A program made the translations under genes and the position numbers. Below, in pieces: positions 56,901 through 64,000 of a stretch of 64,000 bases of DNA; positions within the stretch are counted from its first letter, which is position 1, and each line of letters opens with the position of its first letter. The notes beneath the pieces are model-generated. The model saw only the letters and a list, made by a program, of their open reading frames with translations, was not told the DNA's origin and searched no databases. Source of the DNA: JAOTVV01 sp041602035 (GTDB lineage Bacteria > Gemmatimonadota > Gemmatimonadetes > Gemmatimonadales > GWC2-71-9). The stretch lies in NCBI GenBank assembly GCA_041602035.1, contig JBFIHA010000003.1, positions 1 to 64,000 of the forward strand. Direction: 5' to 3'.

Positions 56901-59900
56901 CTACATCACCCCATCCCTGACAAAGTCTTCGGTCAGGACGCGGTCGAGCACTCCCACCAGTCGGTCGGCATCCTGGAAAGTGAATGGCAGCGGCGGTTTG
57001 ATCTTGATCACGTTGCGGTCGGGGCCGTCGGTCGAAAGCAGGATGCCGTGGTCTTTCATCCGCTCGACCACGTAGGTCGCGACCTCGGTCGCGGGCTCAC
57101 GTGACACCCGGTCCCGCACCAACTCCACGCCCAGAAACAGCCCGCGTCCACGCACGTCACCGAACGCGGGATACGAATCCCCGAGTGCGGTGAGGCGCTG
57201 CTTGAGCCGGTCGCCAACGGCGAGGGCGTGTTCCTGGAGCCGTTCGTCGCGGATCACATCGAGCACGGCCAGCCCTGCGGCGCATGAGACCGGGTTCCCG
57301 CCGAAGGTGTTGAAATACTCCATGCCGGTCTCGAACGCGCGGGCAATCTCGGACGTGGTCACCACGGCACCGAGCGGGTGCCCGTTCCCGATGGGTTTGC
57401 CCAACGTCACAATGTCCGGGACGACCCCCTGGGTCTCGAATCCCCAGAACTGTGTGCCGAGCCGCCCGAACCCCACCTGGACCTCGTCGGCGATGCAGAT
57501 GCCACCCGCGGCGCGCGTATACCGGTAGGCTTCCTGCAGGTACGCCGCCGGCAGCTCGATTTGCCCACCGCAACTCAGCAGCGTTTCGCTCAGGAACGCG
57601 GCAACCCGCCGATCCCGTGCCAGCACATCCTCGATCGCCGCCGCGACGTAGCCGGCGTATTTCTCACCGCACGACGCGTCGTCCCGGCGATGCGGACCGC
57701 GGTAGTCGTCCGGCATCACGACCGCGTGCACGTGCGGTGGGGCCCCGCGGCCACCGGGCCCATCGTGCTTGTAGGGACTCGCGTCGATCAGCGCTGCCGT
57801 ATGTCCGTGATACGCGCTCTCGAGCACGATGATGTCGTCGGCACCGGTGGCGGCGCGCGCCATGCGGAGCGCCAAGTCGTTGGCCTCGCTGCCGGAATTC
57901 ACGATGTAACAGACACTGAGAGCATCGGGCAGGGTCGCGGCCAAGCGCTCGGCGTAGCGCAGGATGGTCTCGTGCAGGTACCGAGTGTTGGTGTTGAGGA
58001 CCCTGCTCTGCCGGACCGCGGCTTCGACAACGCGAGGGTGCGCGTGCCCCACATGCGCCACGTTGTTGACACCGTCGAGATATCGGTGACCCACTGCGTC
58101 GAACAGATACTGGGCTCGGCCCCGCACGATATGGAGCGGGGTGCGGTAGGAGAGACTGAGGTTACGTCCGAGTCGCTCACGCCGAGCGCGCGTCAGCACT
58201 GTGATGCTCGGGTCATGAGCGCGAAGGGCGCCTTCGACACCGACGAGCAGATTGGGGTCGGGTGATAGGCTGAGCCACACCGCCCGTTCGCTCGGCGCGG
58301 CGACCCCGGGAAACTCCGTACCCCGGTCGAGCAGATCCGTGATGATCTGAATGTGGAGGTGCGGAGGCCAGTGTCCGTTGTCCTCGAAACATCCGATGCG
58401 GGCAAAGGCCTCGCCGCGGCGCAGCGTCTGTCCCGGCTCGAGCGCGAGGCAGTCGGGGTTCAGGTGACCGTAGAGCGTGTAGAATGTCGGACCGTCAGCC
58501 GGTTCGTGACGAAGGACCACCGTCGGGCCGTAGTCGAGCGGCGACGCGTTGTTAGCGACCGCGTGGACCACCGCATCGAGGGGAGTGCACACAGGGGTAC
58601 CGGCCTCCACAAACAGGTCGAGTCCGAGGTGAATGGTGCGGAGCTCTGGCAGCTCACCGTCGGGGCCCTCGAAGGTGTCGTCGGCGTAGATGGCGCGTGC
58701 CTCGTCGTATCGACCGATGCCGATGGTCGCGCCGCGCGCCGCAATCGCGTGGAAGACCGTGATCGACAATGCCTCGGTGCCCGTATCGCGATCCGCTTCT
58801 GGGAATTCGGTGCCACCGATGCTCAGATCGAGCACCGTGGTCGGAACCTCGCGAGGATCGGGATCGACCATGGGAGCGAAGTCCCCCGCGTGTCGCTCGA
58901 GCCACACATGAATGGCCGGACTGGCCGGGCAGGGCGGCAACCCGCAGGCATGCCGGAGCACGTTGCGCGCGAAGCGCGGGTGCACGGACGCGAGACGCTC
59001 CAACGTGTCCCAGGCCGGACGCTCGCTCACCGTGAGATACGCGTTGTCGGGCTCGGACAGGCGTCGGCGGGCGGCGACACATACGCTCACGGCGAGTCTG
59101 ACGCACGCGAGCGGGAACAGGACCTCGAGCTCCAACTCGTCGAGCGGGAAGATGTCGTGAAATCCGCCCACCACGGCGGCGGCAGCCGCGAGTGGATTCG
59201 GCTTGTCGAGCATTGCATAGGCCACGGCAGTGGCCGGATCGACGACCGTCCACGCCTTCGCCGTGTCGCCGAAATCGACGAACCCGGTCACGGCTCGCGG
59301 TTCCCGTCCTACCTCATCGACGAGGACATTGTAATCGTTGGCGTCGTTGTAGATCACGCTGCGCCGCAGCTCCGGCAATCTCGGCGCAACCAGCCGGTCC
59401 CACAGCCCGAGAACGTGGTCCACGATCGCCCGGGAATACGTAGGCTCAACCGTGTCCAGCTCGGCGCGGATCACGTCCGGGGCCCGTGCTGGATGCCACA
59501 CGAAGTCGCGGTCGGCCGCTGGGTGGTCGAACGTCTGGAGTCCCCGATCAAGTGTTCCCAGCGCGGTCCCTATGCTTCGCAGCAGGTGGGTGGAGTGCGG
59601 TCGTGCCGTGGCGAGCGGTACCCCGGGCACGTGCGTGAAGAGGCGCGCGGCATGCTGCCGTCCGGCACCGGATCCGGTGGTGGCTATGTCCTGCCCATTG
59701 ACGGTCGCGATCAGCCGAGGGAGCCCGATCGATCGATCCCGCGAGGCGAGGTGGGCGAGGGCGGCGTTCTGTAACTCCAGGTGTGCGAGGGGCTCGCCGC
59801 TTCCGGCGATCTTCAGCACGTACCGCTGGTCCGTGATGACCAGGAAGTTCTGATCCCGTTCGCTGGGGAGCGCGCGCAGTGAACCGGACATTGCCCAATG

Positions 59901-59999
59901 ACGCTCCAGCAGCCTGCCCGCCTCGGACGTGCTGAGCCGGGGTCGCTGCGCCTCGAGCGGCGACATGGGGGAAGTGCTGCCGGAGCTCCGCGACGCCAT
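56901..59999 (-). CDS. Three-domain protein: APH-like kinase, M23 peptidase-like domain, class III aminotransferase
   Basis: A 1,032-residue cytoplasmic fusion. Residues about 20-330 resemble an aminoglycoside/choline kinase fold (VIYNDANDYNVLVDE for the catalytic loop, GFVDFGD for the metal site). Residues about 420-560 resemble an M23/LytM domain with HLGLD and the HLHIQ pair kept. Residues about 600-1,020 are a class III PLP aminotransferase (NSGSEANDLALRM, ESAYHGHT, IADEVQVGFGRLG, Schiff-base Lys in TLGKPIGNGHPLGAV), like the ethanolamine-phosphate phospho-lyase/AGXT2L group. The combination suggests phosphorylation of an amino alcohol or hydroxylysine-like compound followed by a lyase step; the M23 part is unexplained. 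The start may instead be ATG 59966. Confidence 0.88.
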   Translation of the reverse strand: MASRSSGSTSPMSPLEAQRPRLSTSEAGRLLERHWAMSGSLRALPSERDQNFLVITDQRYVLKIAGSGEPLAHLELQNAALAHLASRDRSIGLPRLIATVNGQDIATTGSGAGRQHAARLFTHVPGVPLATARPHSTHLLRSIGTALGTLDRGLQTFDHPAADRDFVWHPARAPDVIRAELDTVEPTYSRAIVDHVLGLWDRLVAPRLPELRRSVIYNDANDYNVLVDEVGREPRAVTGFVDFGDTAKAWTVVDPATAVAYAMLDKPNPLAAAAAVVGGFHDIFPLDELELEVLFPLACVRLAVSVCVAARRRLSEPDNAYLTVSERPAWDTLERLASVHPRFARNVLRHACGLPPCPASPAIHVWLERHAGDFAPMVDPDPREVPTTVLDLSIGGTEFPEADRDTGTEALSITVFHAIAARGATIGIGRYDEARAIYADDTFEGPDGELPELRTIHLGLDLFVEAGTPVCTPLDAVVHAVANNASPLDYGPTVVLRHEPADGPTFYTLYGHLNPDCLALEPGQTLRRGEAFARIGCFEDNGHWPPHLHIQIITDLLDRGTEFPGVAAPSERAVWLSLSPDPNLLVGVEGALRAHDPSITVLTRARRERLGRNLSLSYRTPLHIVRGRAQYLFDAVGHRYLDGVNNVAHVGHAHPRVVEAAVRQSRVLNTNTRYLHETILRYAERLAATLPDALSVCYIVNSGSEANDLALRMARAATGADDIIVLESAYHGHTAALIDASPYKHDGPGGRGAPPHVHAVVMPDDYRGPHRRDDASCGEKYAGYVAAAIEDVLARDRRVAAFLSETLLSCGGQIELPAAYLQEAYRYTRAAGGICIADEVQVGFGRLGTQFWGFETQGVVPDIVTLGKPIGNGHPLGAVVTTSEIARAFETGMEYFNTFGGNPVSCAAGLAVLDVIRDERLQEHALAVGDRLKQRLTALGDSYPAFGDVRGRGLFLGVELVRDRVSREPATEVATYVVERMKDHGILLSTDGPDRNVIKIKPPLPFTFQDADRLVGVLDRVLTEDFVRDGVM

Positions 60000-60016
60000 C
60001 GTGAGGGATCCCCTGA

Positions 60017-60042
60017 AACGAGTCGTTCGTTACAATATTGTA
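60017..60042. promoter_or_regulatory. Two adjacent palindromes in a divergent promoter region
   Basis: AACGAGTCGTT (60017-60027, arms AACGA/TCGTT) is followed by the perfect palindrome TACAATATTGTA (60031-60042), which contains a -10-like TACAAT on both strands. It lies between the divergent APH-M23-aminotransferase and DUF2461 genes, in the most AT-rich part of the gap. Could be back-to-back promoters with an operator. Confidence 0.4.
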
Positions 60043-60127
60043 CCGCGCGCCGCCGACCGGAAACTCCCGACCTGGGTTTGGTGCACCTGCACAAGTCGCG
60101 ATCTACGGATCGTGAGGAGGACGCCCA

Positions 60128-60814
60128 ATGCCGACCGCTCACTTCTCCCCAGCGCTCTTCGAGTTCCTTCGCCGGCTGGGGCGGAATAACAACCGAGAGT
60201 GGTTCCGGACCCACAAACAGACGTATGACCGTGACGTTCGTGATCCGCTGCTGCGGTTCATCGCCGATTTCGCGCCGCACCTCAAACGGATCAGCCCGCG
60301 CTTCGTGGCCGATCCCAAGCCAGTCGGCGGGTCGATGTTCCGGATCTACCGTGACACGAGGTTCTCGCGTGACAAGCGACCCTACAAGACGGTCGCCTCC
60401 GCGCAATTCCGCCACGAGAAGGGGAAAGACGTACACGCGCCCGGGTTCTACCTCCACCTCGAGCCCGCCAATGTGTTCGCCGGTGTCGGGTTGTGGCACC
60501 CTGACGGTTCCACCCTCCGTGCCGTGCGCGATGCCATTGTCGAGTCGCCGCAGGCGTGGAGGCGGGCGAAGACCGCGAAGGCCTTCCGAGCACGATTCGA
60601 GCTCAGCGGCGAGGCGCTGAAACGCGCGCCGAGGGGCTACGACGCGGACCACCCCCTGGTGGACGATCTCAAGCGTAAAGACTTCGTGGCGGTGGCGACG
60701 TTTCAGGACCAGGAGATATTTCGCGCGGACTTCCTGCGGAGGTTCGCCGACACGGCGCGAGCGGCCACGCCATTCATGAAGTTCCTTACCACGGGTGTGG
60801 GGCTTCGGTGGTGA
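60128..60814 (+). CDS. DUF2461 family protein
   Basis: A 228-residue cytoplasmic protein of the DUF2461 (TIGR02453) family, function unknown. Conserved blocks: FLRRLGRNNNREWFRTHKQTYD, MFRIYRDTRFSRDKRPYKT, GFYLHLEPANVFAGVGLWHP, the GYDADHPLVDDLKRKDFVA segment and a C-terminal PFMKFLTTGVGL. A strong GAGGAGG site at 60112-60119 supports ATG 60128. It is divergent from the APH-M23-aminotransferase gene and its end faces the Trx-VKOR gene with five bases between the stops. No function can be given beyond the family. Confidence 0.9.
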   Translation: MPTAHFSPALFEFLRRLGRNNNREWFRTHKQTYDRDVRDPLLRFIADFAPHLKRISPRFVADPKPVGGSMFRIYRDTRFSRDKRPYKTVASAQFRHEKGKDVHAPGFYLHLEPANVFAGVGLWHPDGSTLRAVRDAIVESPQAWRRAKTAKAFRARFELSGEALKRAPRGYDADHPLVDDLKRKDFVAVATFQDQEIFRADFLRRFADTARAATPFMKFLTTGVGLRW

Positions 60815-60819
60815 GCCGG

Positions 60820-62076
60820 CTACCCTGATCCGCGGATGCGGGCCCACGCCGTCGCACCGGGCGCGGCGGTGAGCCAGAACAGGGCGGTCGTGACCGCGGC
60901 GGAGGCGAGGCACCACAAACACGTGGCTCCAATCACGAACGGCTCGAGATAGGTGAGGTAGATCGAGAACAGCATCCCGCCGAAGGTCATGACCAACAAC
61001 GCGAACGTCGCCCACGTCCCGATGGGTGGCTCCGCGGCTCGGCTGACCACCCACACCGCCACGATGGCTGAGTAGCCGACCAGGCCCACGATGCCAACGG
61101 GGATGACTCCGAACAGGGTCGAGTACGAGCTCTGTTGTACGGCATTGCAGTCGCCCACCGGACCGCACACCGCCTGGGCACCGGTCGTCTCGACGTAGGC
61201 GAGGTACGCCGCCACCCCCGCGCCGAGGAGGGCGAGTACGGGCACGGAGAGGCTCACGACGTCGCGAGGTTTCCAAGTGGGGGCGGCCCACGAGACGACG
61301 ACAAAGCTCCCAATCATCACCACCAACAAGATGACCGCGAGGGTATTGCCGACGGGATCACGCCAGAACGCGGCGCCAAAGGTTGACGGCTCTCGCGGGA
61401 TCGCGTCGAGGGTGGTCTCCACGGCGAGGGAATCCGTTGCTGGTTCGTCAGCGTCCGTGGTTTCGATCGGCGCTGTGTCGGAAACGAGGACCTGAGCGTC
61501 GGCGGTATCAACCAGGGGATCAGGGTGTGCCGAGCGCTGCGCGGTGGTGTCCTGGGCTGCCGACGGTTGGCCAATCGGCGGTACCGCGTCCCGAAGACCC
61601 GGGATGGCCGGCCATTCCACCCCTCCCCGCGCGAGACCATCGCGAATGAGGTCCGGAAGCATCGTCGGGATCTCGTAGGAACCAACCAACACCGAATCGC
61701 CAATGACGAGCCGCGGCACGCCGCCACGACGTCTCGGGATGGCAAACCGCGCGCTCGACGAGTCGTACATAGCGCCACCAAACGGCTGTGACGCGTCCAC
61801 CAAGAGGATCTCCAACTGGGAGTTGGCCAGGAGGTAGGTGACGACCTCGTCCTGTGGGATGCCGGGCTCCACCCACACCCGTGGCAGCCCCCCGAACGTC
61901 TCGAAGATCCTCGGGAGATTCTGGTTGATCACTTGGTGGCAGTGGGGACAGGTCGGGGCAAAAAACACGACCGCGCGGACCGGTGCGGTCTGCGCCTGGG
62001 CAACCGGAAGTGGCAGCATCAGCACCGCGCCCAGCGTGATCCACGTCCGCGCGAACACCTTCAACCGTCGTGGCAC
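60820..62076 (-). CDS. Thioredoxin-VKOR fusion (disulfide-forming membrane enzyme), Trx domain N-terminal
   Basis: A 418-residue protein that probably drives disulfide formation in the periplasm using quinone. A signal peptide to about PVAQA-Q (residue 28) is followed by a thioredoxin-like domain with Cys43-Pro-His-Cys46. An acidic, low-complexity linker (about 165-235) leads to a VKOR domain of four to five helices with loop cysteines Cys304 and Cys310 (CGPVGDC) and the redox pair Cys386-x2-Cys389 (TCLWCL). In the well-known cyanobacterial fusions the order is VKOR then Trx; here it is reversed. The start is GTG 62076 behind GAGGGA. Confidence 0.88.
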   Translation of the reverse strand: MPRRLKVFARTWITLGAVLMLPLPVAQAQTAPVRAVVFFAPTCPHCHQVINQNLPRIFETFGGLPRVWVEPGIPQDEVVTYLLANSQLEILLVDASQPFGGAMYDSSSARFAIPRRRGGVPRLVIGDSVLVGSYEIPTMLPDLIRDGLARGGVEWPAIPGLRDAVPPIGQPSAAQDTTAQRSAHPDPLVDTADAQVLVSDTAPIETTDADEPATDSLAVETTLDAIPREPSTFGAAFWRDPVGNTLAVILLVVMIGSFVVVSWAAPTWKPRDVVSLSVPVLALLGAGVAAYLAYVETTGAQAVCGPVGDCNAVQQSSYSTLFGVIPVGIVGLVGYSAIVAVWVVSRAAEPPIGTWATFALLVMTFGGMLFSIYLTYLEPFVIGATCLWCLASAAVTTALFWLTAAPGATAWARIRGSG

Positions 62077-62134
62077 GGCAGATCCCTCGAGGTCGTCCGT
62101 CGCAAGCTACCACCGAGTGTTCGGTCGGGACAGA

Positions 62135-62146
62135 GACCCGCGGGTC
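62135..62146. promoter_or_regulatory. Perfect 12-bp palindrome between divergent genes
   Basis: GACCCGCGGGTC is a perfect palindrome in the 136-base gap between the Trx-VKOR and S9 peptidase genes. Possible shared operator; GC-rich palindromes also occur by chance. Confidence 0.25.
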
Positions 62147-62201
62147 GCGAGGCGTGGGGCAGGCCGCCATCTTACGTTGATCCCTGAACTTCAAGAACCG
62201 C

Positions 62202-62207
62202 AAGGAG
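62202..62207 (+). promoter_or_regulatory. Ribosome binding site of the S9 peptidase gene
   Basis: AAGGAG five bases before ATG 62213; it fixes the start of a gene that has no stop codon inside the window. Confidence 0.7.
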
Positions 62208-62212
62208 TCACG

Positions 62213-64000
62213 ATGCGCCGGCTGCTGCTTCTGACGCTCGCCCCTGTCGTGCTGGCTGTCACGGCCAGTGCGCAAACGATCGACAAGCGTCCCCTCGACC
62301 ACGCGGTGTACGATAGCTGGAACGACATTGCCGACGAGCAATTGTCCGACGACGGTGCCTGGCTGGCGTACGCCCTGGTGCCGGGGGAAGGAGATGCCGT
62401 CCTCCACGTCCGGGCTACTCGGTCCGCTACGGCATACGCGATTCCACGCGGGCGCTCCGCCCGTTTCAGTGGCGACGGCAAGTATGTGCTGTTTCTCATC
62501 AAGCCCGAGCTCGAGGCCGAACGGGAGGCCAAGAAGGCCAAGGCCAAGCCCGACGACCAGCCCAAAGACTCGCTCGGCATCCTCGAGCTTGCGACGGGCG
62601 ATATCGTGCGGGTGGAGCGGGTGAAATCCTTCGAAGTCCCCGAGGATGCGGGTGCCTGGGTGGCATACCTCCTGGAAGAGGAGCCGCAGACTGAGGGGGC
62701 CGATTCGGCACAGGCGTTGGAACAGGAGCCGGCCGCCGCGCCCGAGCCGCCGAAGGCCGTGGGAGAGGAAGGGGAGGAGCAGGACGAGAAGAAGAAGGAC
62801 AAGAAGGACGGCACGACGCTCATACTACGCAATCCCACCACCGGTGCGGAGCAACGATTCGCCTCCGTGACTGTCTACACGTTCGCCAAGGATGGTGCGT
62901 ACCTCGCGTTCACGACCTCGACCAAGGACGGGAACGCCGACGGCGCCTTCATCGTCGACACCCGGACAGCAGCGAAGACGCCGCTCCTCGAAGGGGCAGG
63001 GAACTACAAGTCACCCACGTTCGATGAGGCCGGACGTCAGCTGACGTTCATCTCGGACCGGGACGACTATCAGGCGGAGCAGCCGAGTTTCGTTCTCTAC
63101 CACTGGAAACCGGGTGACGCGGCCGCTCGCGCTGTGGCGGCCGACGGCATGCCCGGCATTCCTGAGGGATGGTGGGTCAGCGAGCACGGTGCGCTTTCAT
63201 TCTCCAAGAACGGTCGGCGCGTGTTCTTCGGTACCGCCCCCCGCCCGGCGCCGGAGCCAGATGAAGAGACGCCGGAGTGGGACGAGGTGAAACTGGACGT
63301 GTGGCATTGGAAAGACCCGCTGCTCCAGCCAATGCAGCTTGTCCAGCGTGACGGCGAGGCCAGGCGCACCTATCAGACCGTCTTGCACCTTCGTGCGGGG
63401 CGCATTGTTCAGCTGGCTGACGCAGACCTCCCGGAGGTGGACGTGATCGCCAAAGGGGACGGCCCCGTCGCATTCGGCACGTCGAACGTTCCGTACCAGC
63501 AGCGAATCTCCTGGGATTCGCCGCGCTACATTGACGCGTACGTGGTCAACGTCGAGACCGGGCAGCGGCAGCTGGTACTCGAGGGGCATCAGGGCTCAGC
63601 AAACCTCTCGCCTGGGGGCAAGTACGTCTACTGGTGGGATGGGCATCGGCGGGCGTGGCTTGCCCGTCCGGTGCGGGGTGGGGAACCGGTGAACCTGTCG
63701 GCGGCGATTCCCTATCGCCTCGACAACGAGCTACACGATTGGCCCATGATTCCCTCGTCATACGGGCAAGCTGGGTGGACGGAAAACGACGAGGCGTTCG
63801 TAGTCTACGACGCACACGACCTATGGGCCTTGGACCCAACCGGCGCGCGCGCACCGCGTAGCGTCACCGAGGGAATGGGTCGCGCGCGAGATCTGGAGTT
63901 CCGTTTTGCGCGCTTGGATCGTGAACAGCAGGCGATTCCGGCAGGAGAGCCGATCTTGCTTCGCGCGTTCGATCGCGCGACGAAGGCAGCCGGGTTCTAT
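62213..64000 (+). CDS. Exported S9-family (prolyl oligopeptidase-like) peptidase, N-terminal part, runs off window
   Basis: Open for 596 codons to the end of the window with no stop, so the catalytic hydrolase domain lies beyond. A signal peptide ends VTASA-Q (residue 20). The visible part is a beta-propeller typical of S9 peptidases (DHAVYDSWNDIADEQLSDDGAWLAY, FSGDGKYVLFL, FDEAGRQLTFISDRDDYQ, SPGGKYVYWWDGH). A charged low-complexity insertion, rich in Glu and Lys, lies at about residues 180-203 (EEGEEQDEKKKDKKDG). The Ser-Asp-His triad cannot be checked. The gene is divergent from the Trx-VKOR gene. Confidence 0.88.
   Translation, partial: MRRLLLLTLAPVVLAVTASAQTIDKRPLDHAVYDSWNDIADEQLSDDGAWLAYALVPGEGDAVLHVRATRSATAYAIPRGRSARFSGDGKYVLFLIKPELEAEREAKKAKAKPDDQPKDSLGILELATGDIVRVERVKSFEVPEDAGAWVAYLLEEEPQTEGADSAQALEQEPAAAPEPPKAVGEEGEEQDEKKKDKKDGTTLILRNPTTGAEQRFASVTVYTFAKDGAYLAFTTSTKDGNADGAFIVDTRTAAKTPLLEGAGNYKSPTFDEAGRQLTFISDRDDYQAEQPSFVLYHWKPGDAAARAVAADGMPGIPEGWWVSEHGALSFSKNGRRVFFGTAPRPAPEPDEETPEWDEVKLDVWHWKDPLLQPMQLVQRDGEARRTYQTVLHLRAGRIVQLADADLPEVDVIAKGDGPVAFGTSNVPYQQRISWDSPRYIDAYVVNVETGQRQLVLEGHQGSANLSPGGKYVYWWDGHRRAWLARPVRGGEPVNLSAAIPYRLDNELHDWPMIPSSYGQAGWTENDEAFVVYDAHDLWALDPTGARAPRSVTEGMGRARDLEFRFARLDREQQAIPAGEPILLRAFDRATKAAGFY

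Noticed and set aside
58353..59774. Plus-strand frame of 473 codons opposite the APH-M23-aminotransferase gene
   Set aside because: Arg-rich translation without motifs; the minus-strand frame has three recognisable domains.

Overview
The window is a high-GC chromosomal segment, densely coding on both strands, with no rRNA, tRNA, insertion sequence, prophage or CRISPR array that I can see. The mix suggests a Gemmatimonadota-like (or closely similar, Gram-negative, aerobic) bacterium: several Ser/Thr kinases fused to beta-propeller or TPR domains, a VPS10/sortilin-like secreted protein, many exported proteins whose signal peptide is followed by Gln, a TonB-dependent receptor with a carboxypeptidase-regulatory domain, a PaoABC-like molybdenum hydroxylase and long multi-GAF histidine kinases. 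The taxonomic assignment is inference; no marker gene is present apart from a partial purL.

Layout. 1-2490: 3' end of purL. 2640-16984: a signalling cassette of four consecutive GAF/PAS histidine kinases joined by 4-bp start/stop overlaps, then a lone receiver protein, then an unusual protein that joins a HisKA-like segment (no ATPase domain), a receiver, a HAMP-like linker and a Ser/Thr kinase. 17140-20473: a kinase-TPR protein and a zinc dehydrogenase. 20510-23871 (minus): pdxH, a thiamine-binding-type small protein, a diheme-motif cytochrome with TPRs, and an aminotransferase. 24073-24867: a Crp/Fnr regulator converging on a three-gene molybdenum hydroxylase operon (24864-28813, minus). 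28991-30402 (minus): a membrane protein and a HisN-like phosphatase. 30682-40745: an exported metallo-beta-lactamase-fold hydrolase, two transmembrane Ser/Thr kinases, an internally deleted kinase remnant, a PP2C phosphatase, a DinB-like exported protein and a TPR protein. 40863-47955: VPS10-like protein, M14 peptidase and gamma-glutamyltransferase, all exported. 48055-54743 (minus): TonB-dependent receptor, ABC ATPase, FtsX-type permease and AttH/CrtC-like lipocalin in one tight operon. 54853-64000: proline racemase-family enzyme, a lipoprotein behind two Crp/Fnr-like palindromes, a three-domain APH-M23-aminotransferase protein, a DUF2461 protein, a Trx-VKOR fusion and the start of an S9 peptidase.

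Two themes link the genes. Signalling: the histidine-kinase cassette ends in a protein that could pass phosphorelay signals to Ser/Thr phosphorylation, and the window also holds three other Ser/Thr kinases and a PP2C phosphatase. Envelope biology: many genes encode exported peptidases, hydrolases, receptors or disulfide-forming enzymes, and in all ten predicted Sec-exported non-lipoproteins the residue after the likely cleavage site is Gln.

The strongest leads are the histidine kinase to Ser/Thr kinase cassette, the Gln-at-+1 rule, a densely folded intergenic segment at 36081-36196, and tandem Crp/Fnr-type operators at 55921-55958. Short heptamer/octamer arrays lie at the ends of several genes. 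No gene-free stretch exceeds about 300 bases; the longest is 30403-30681.
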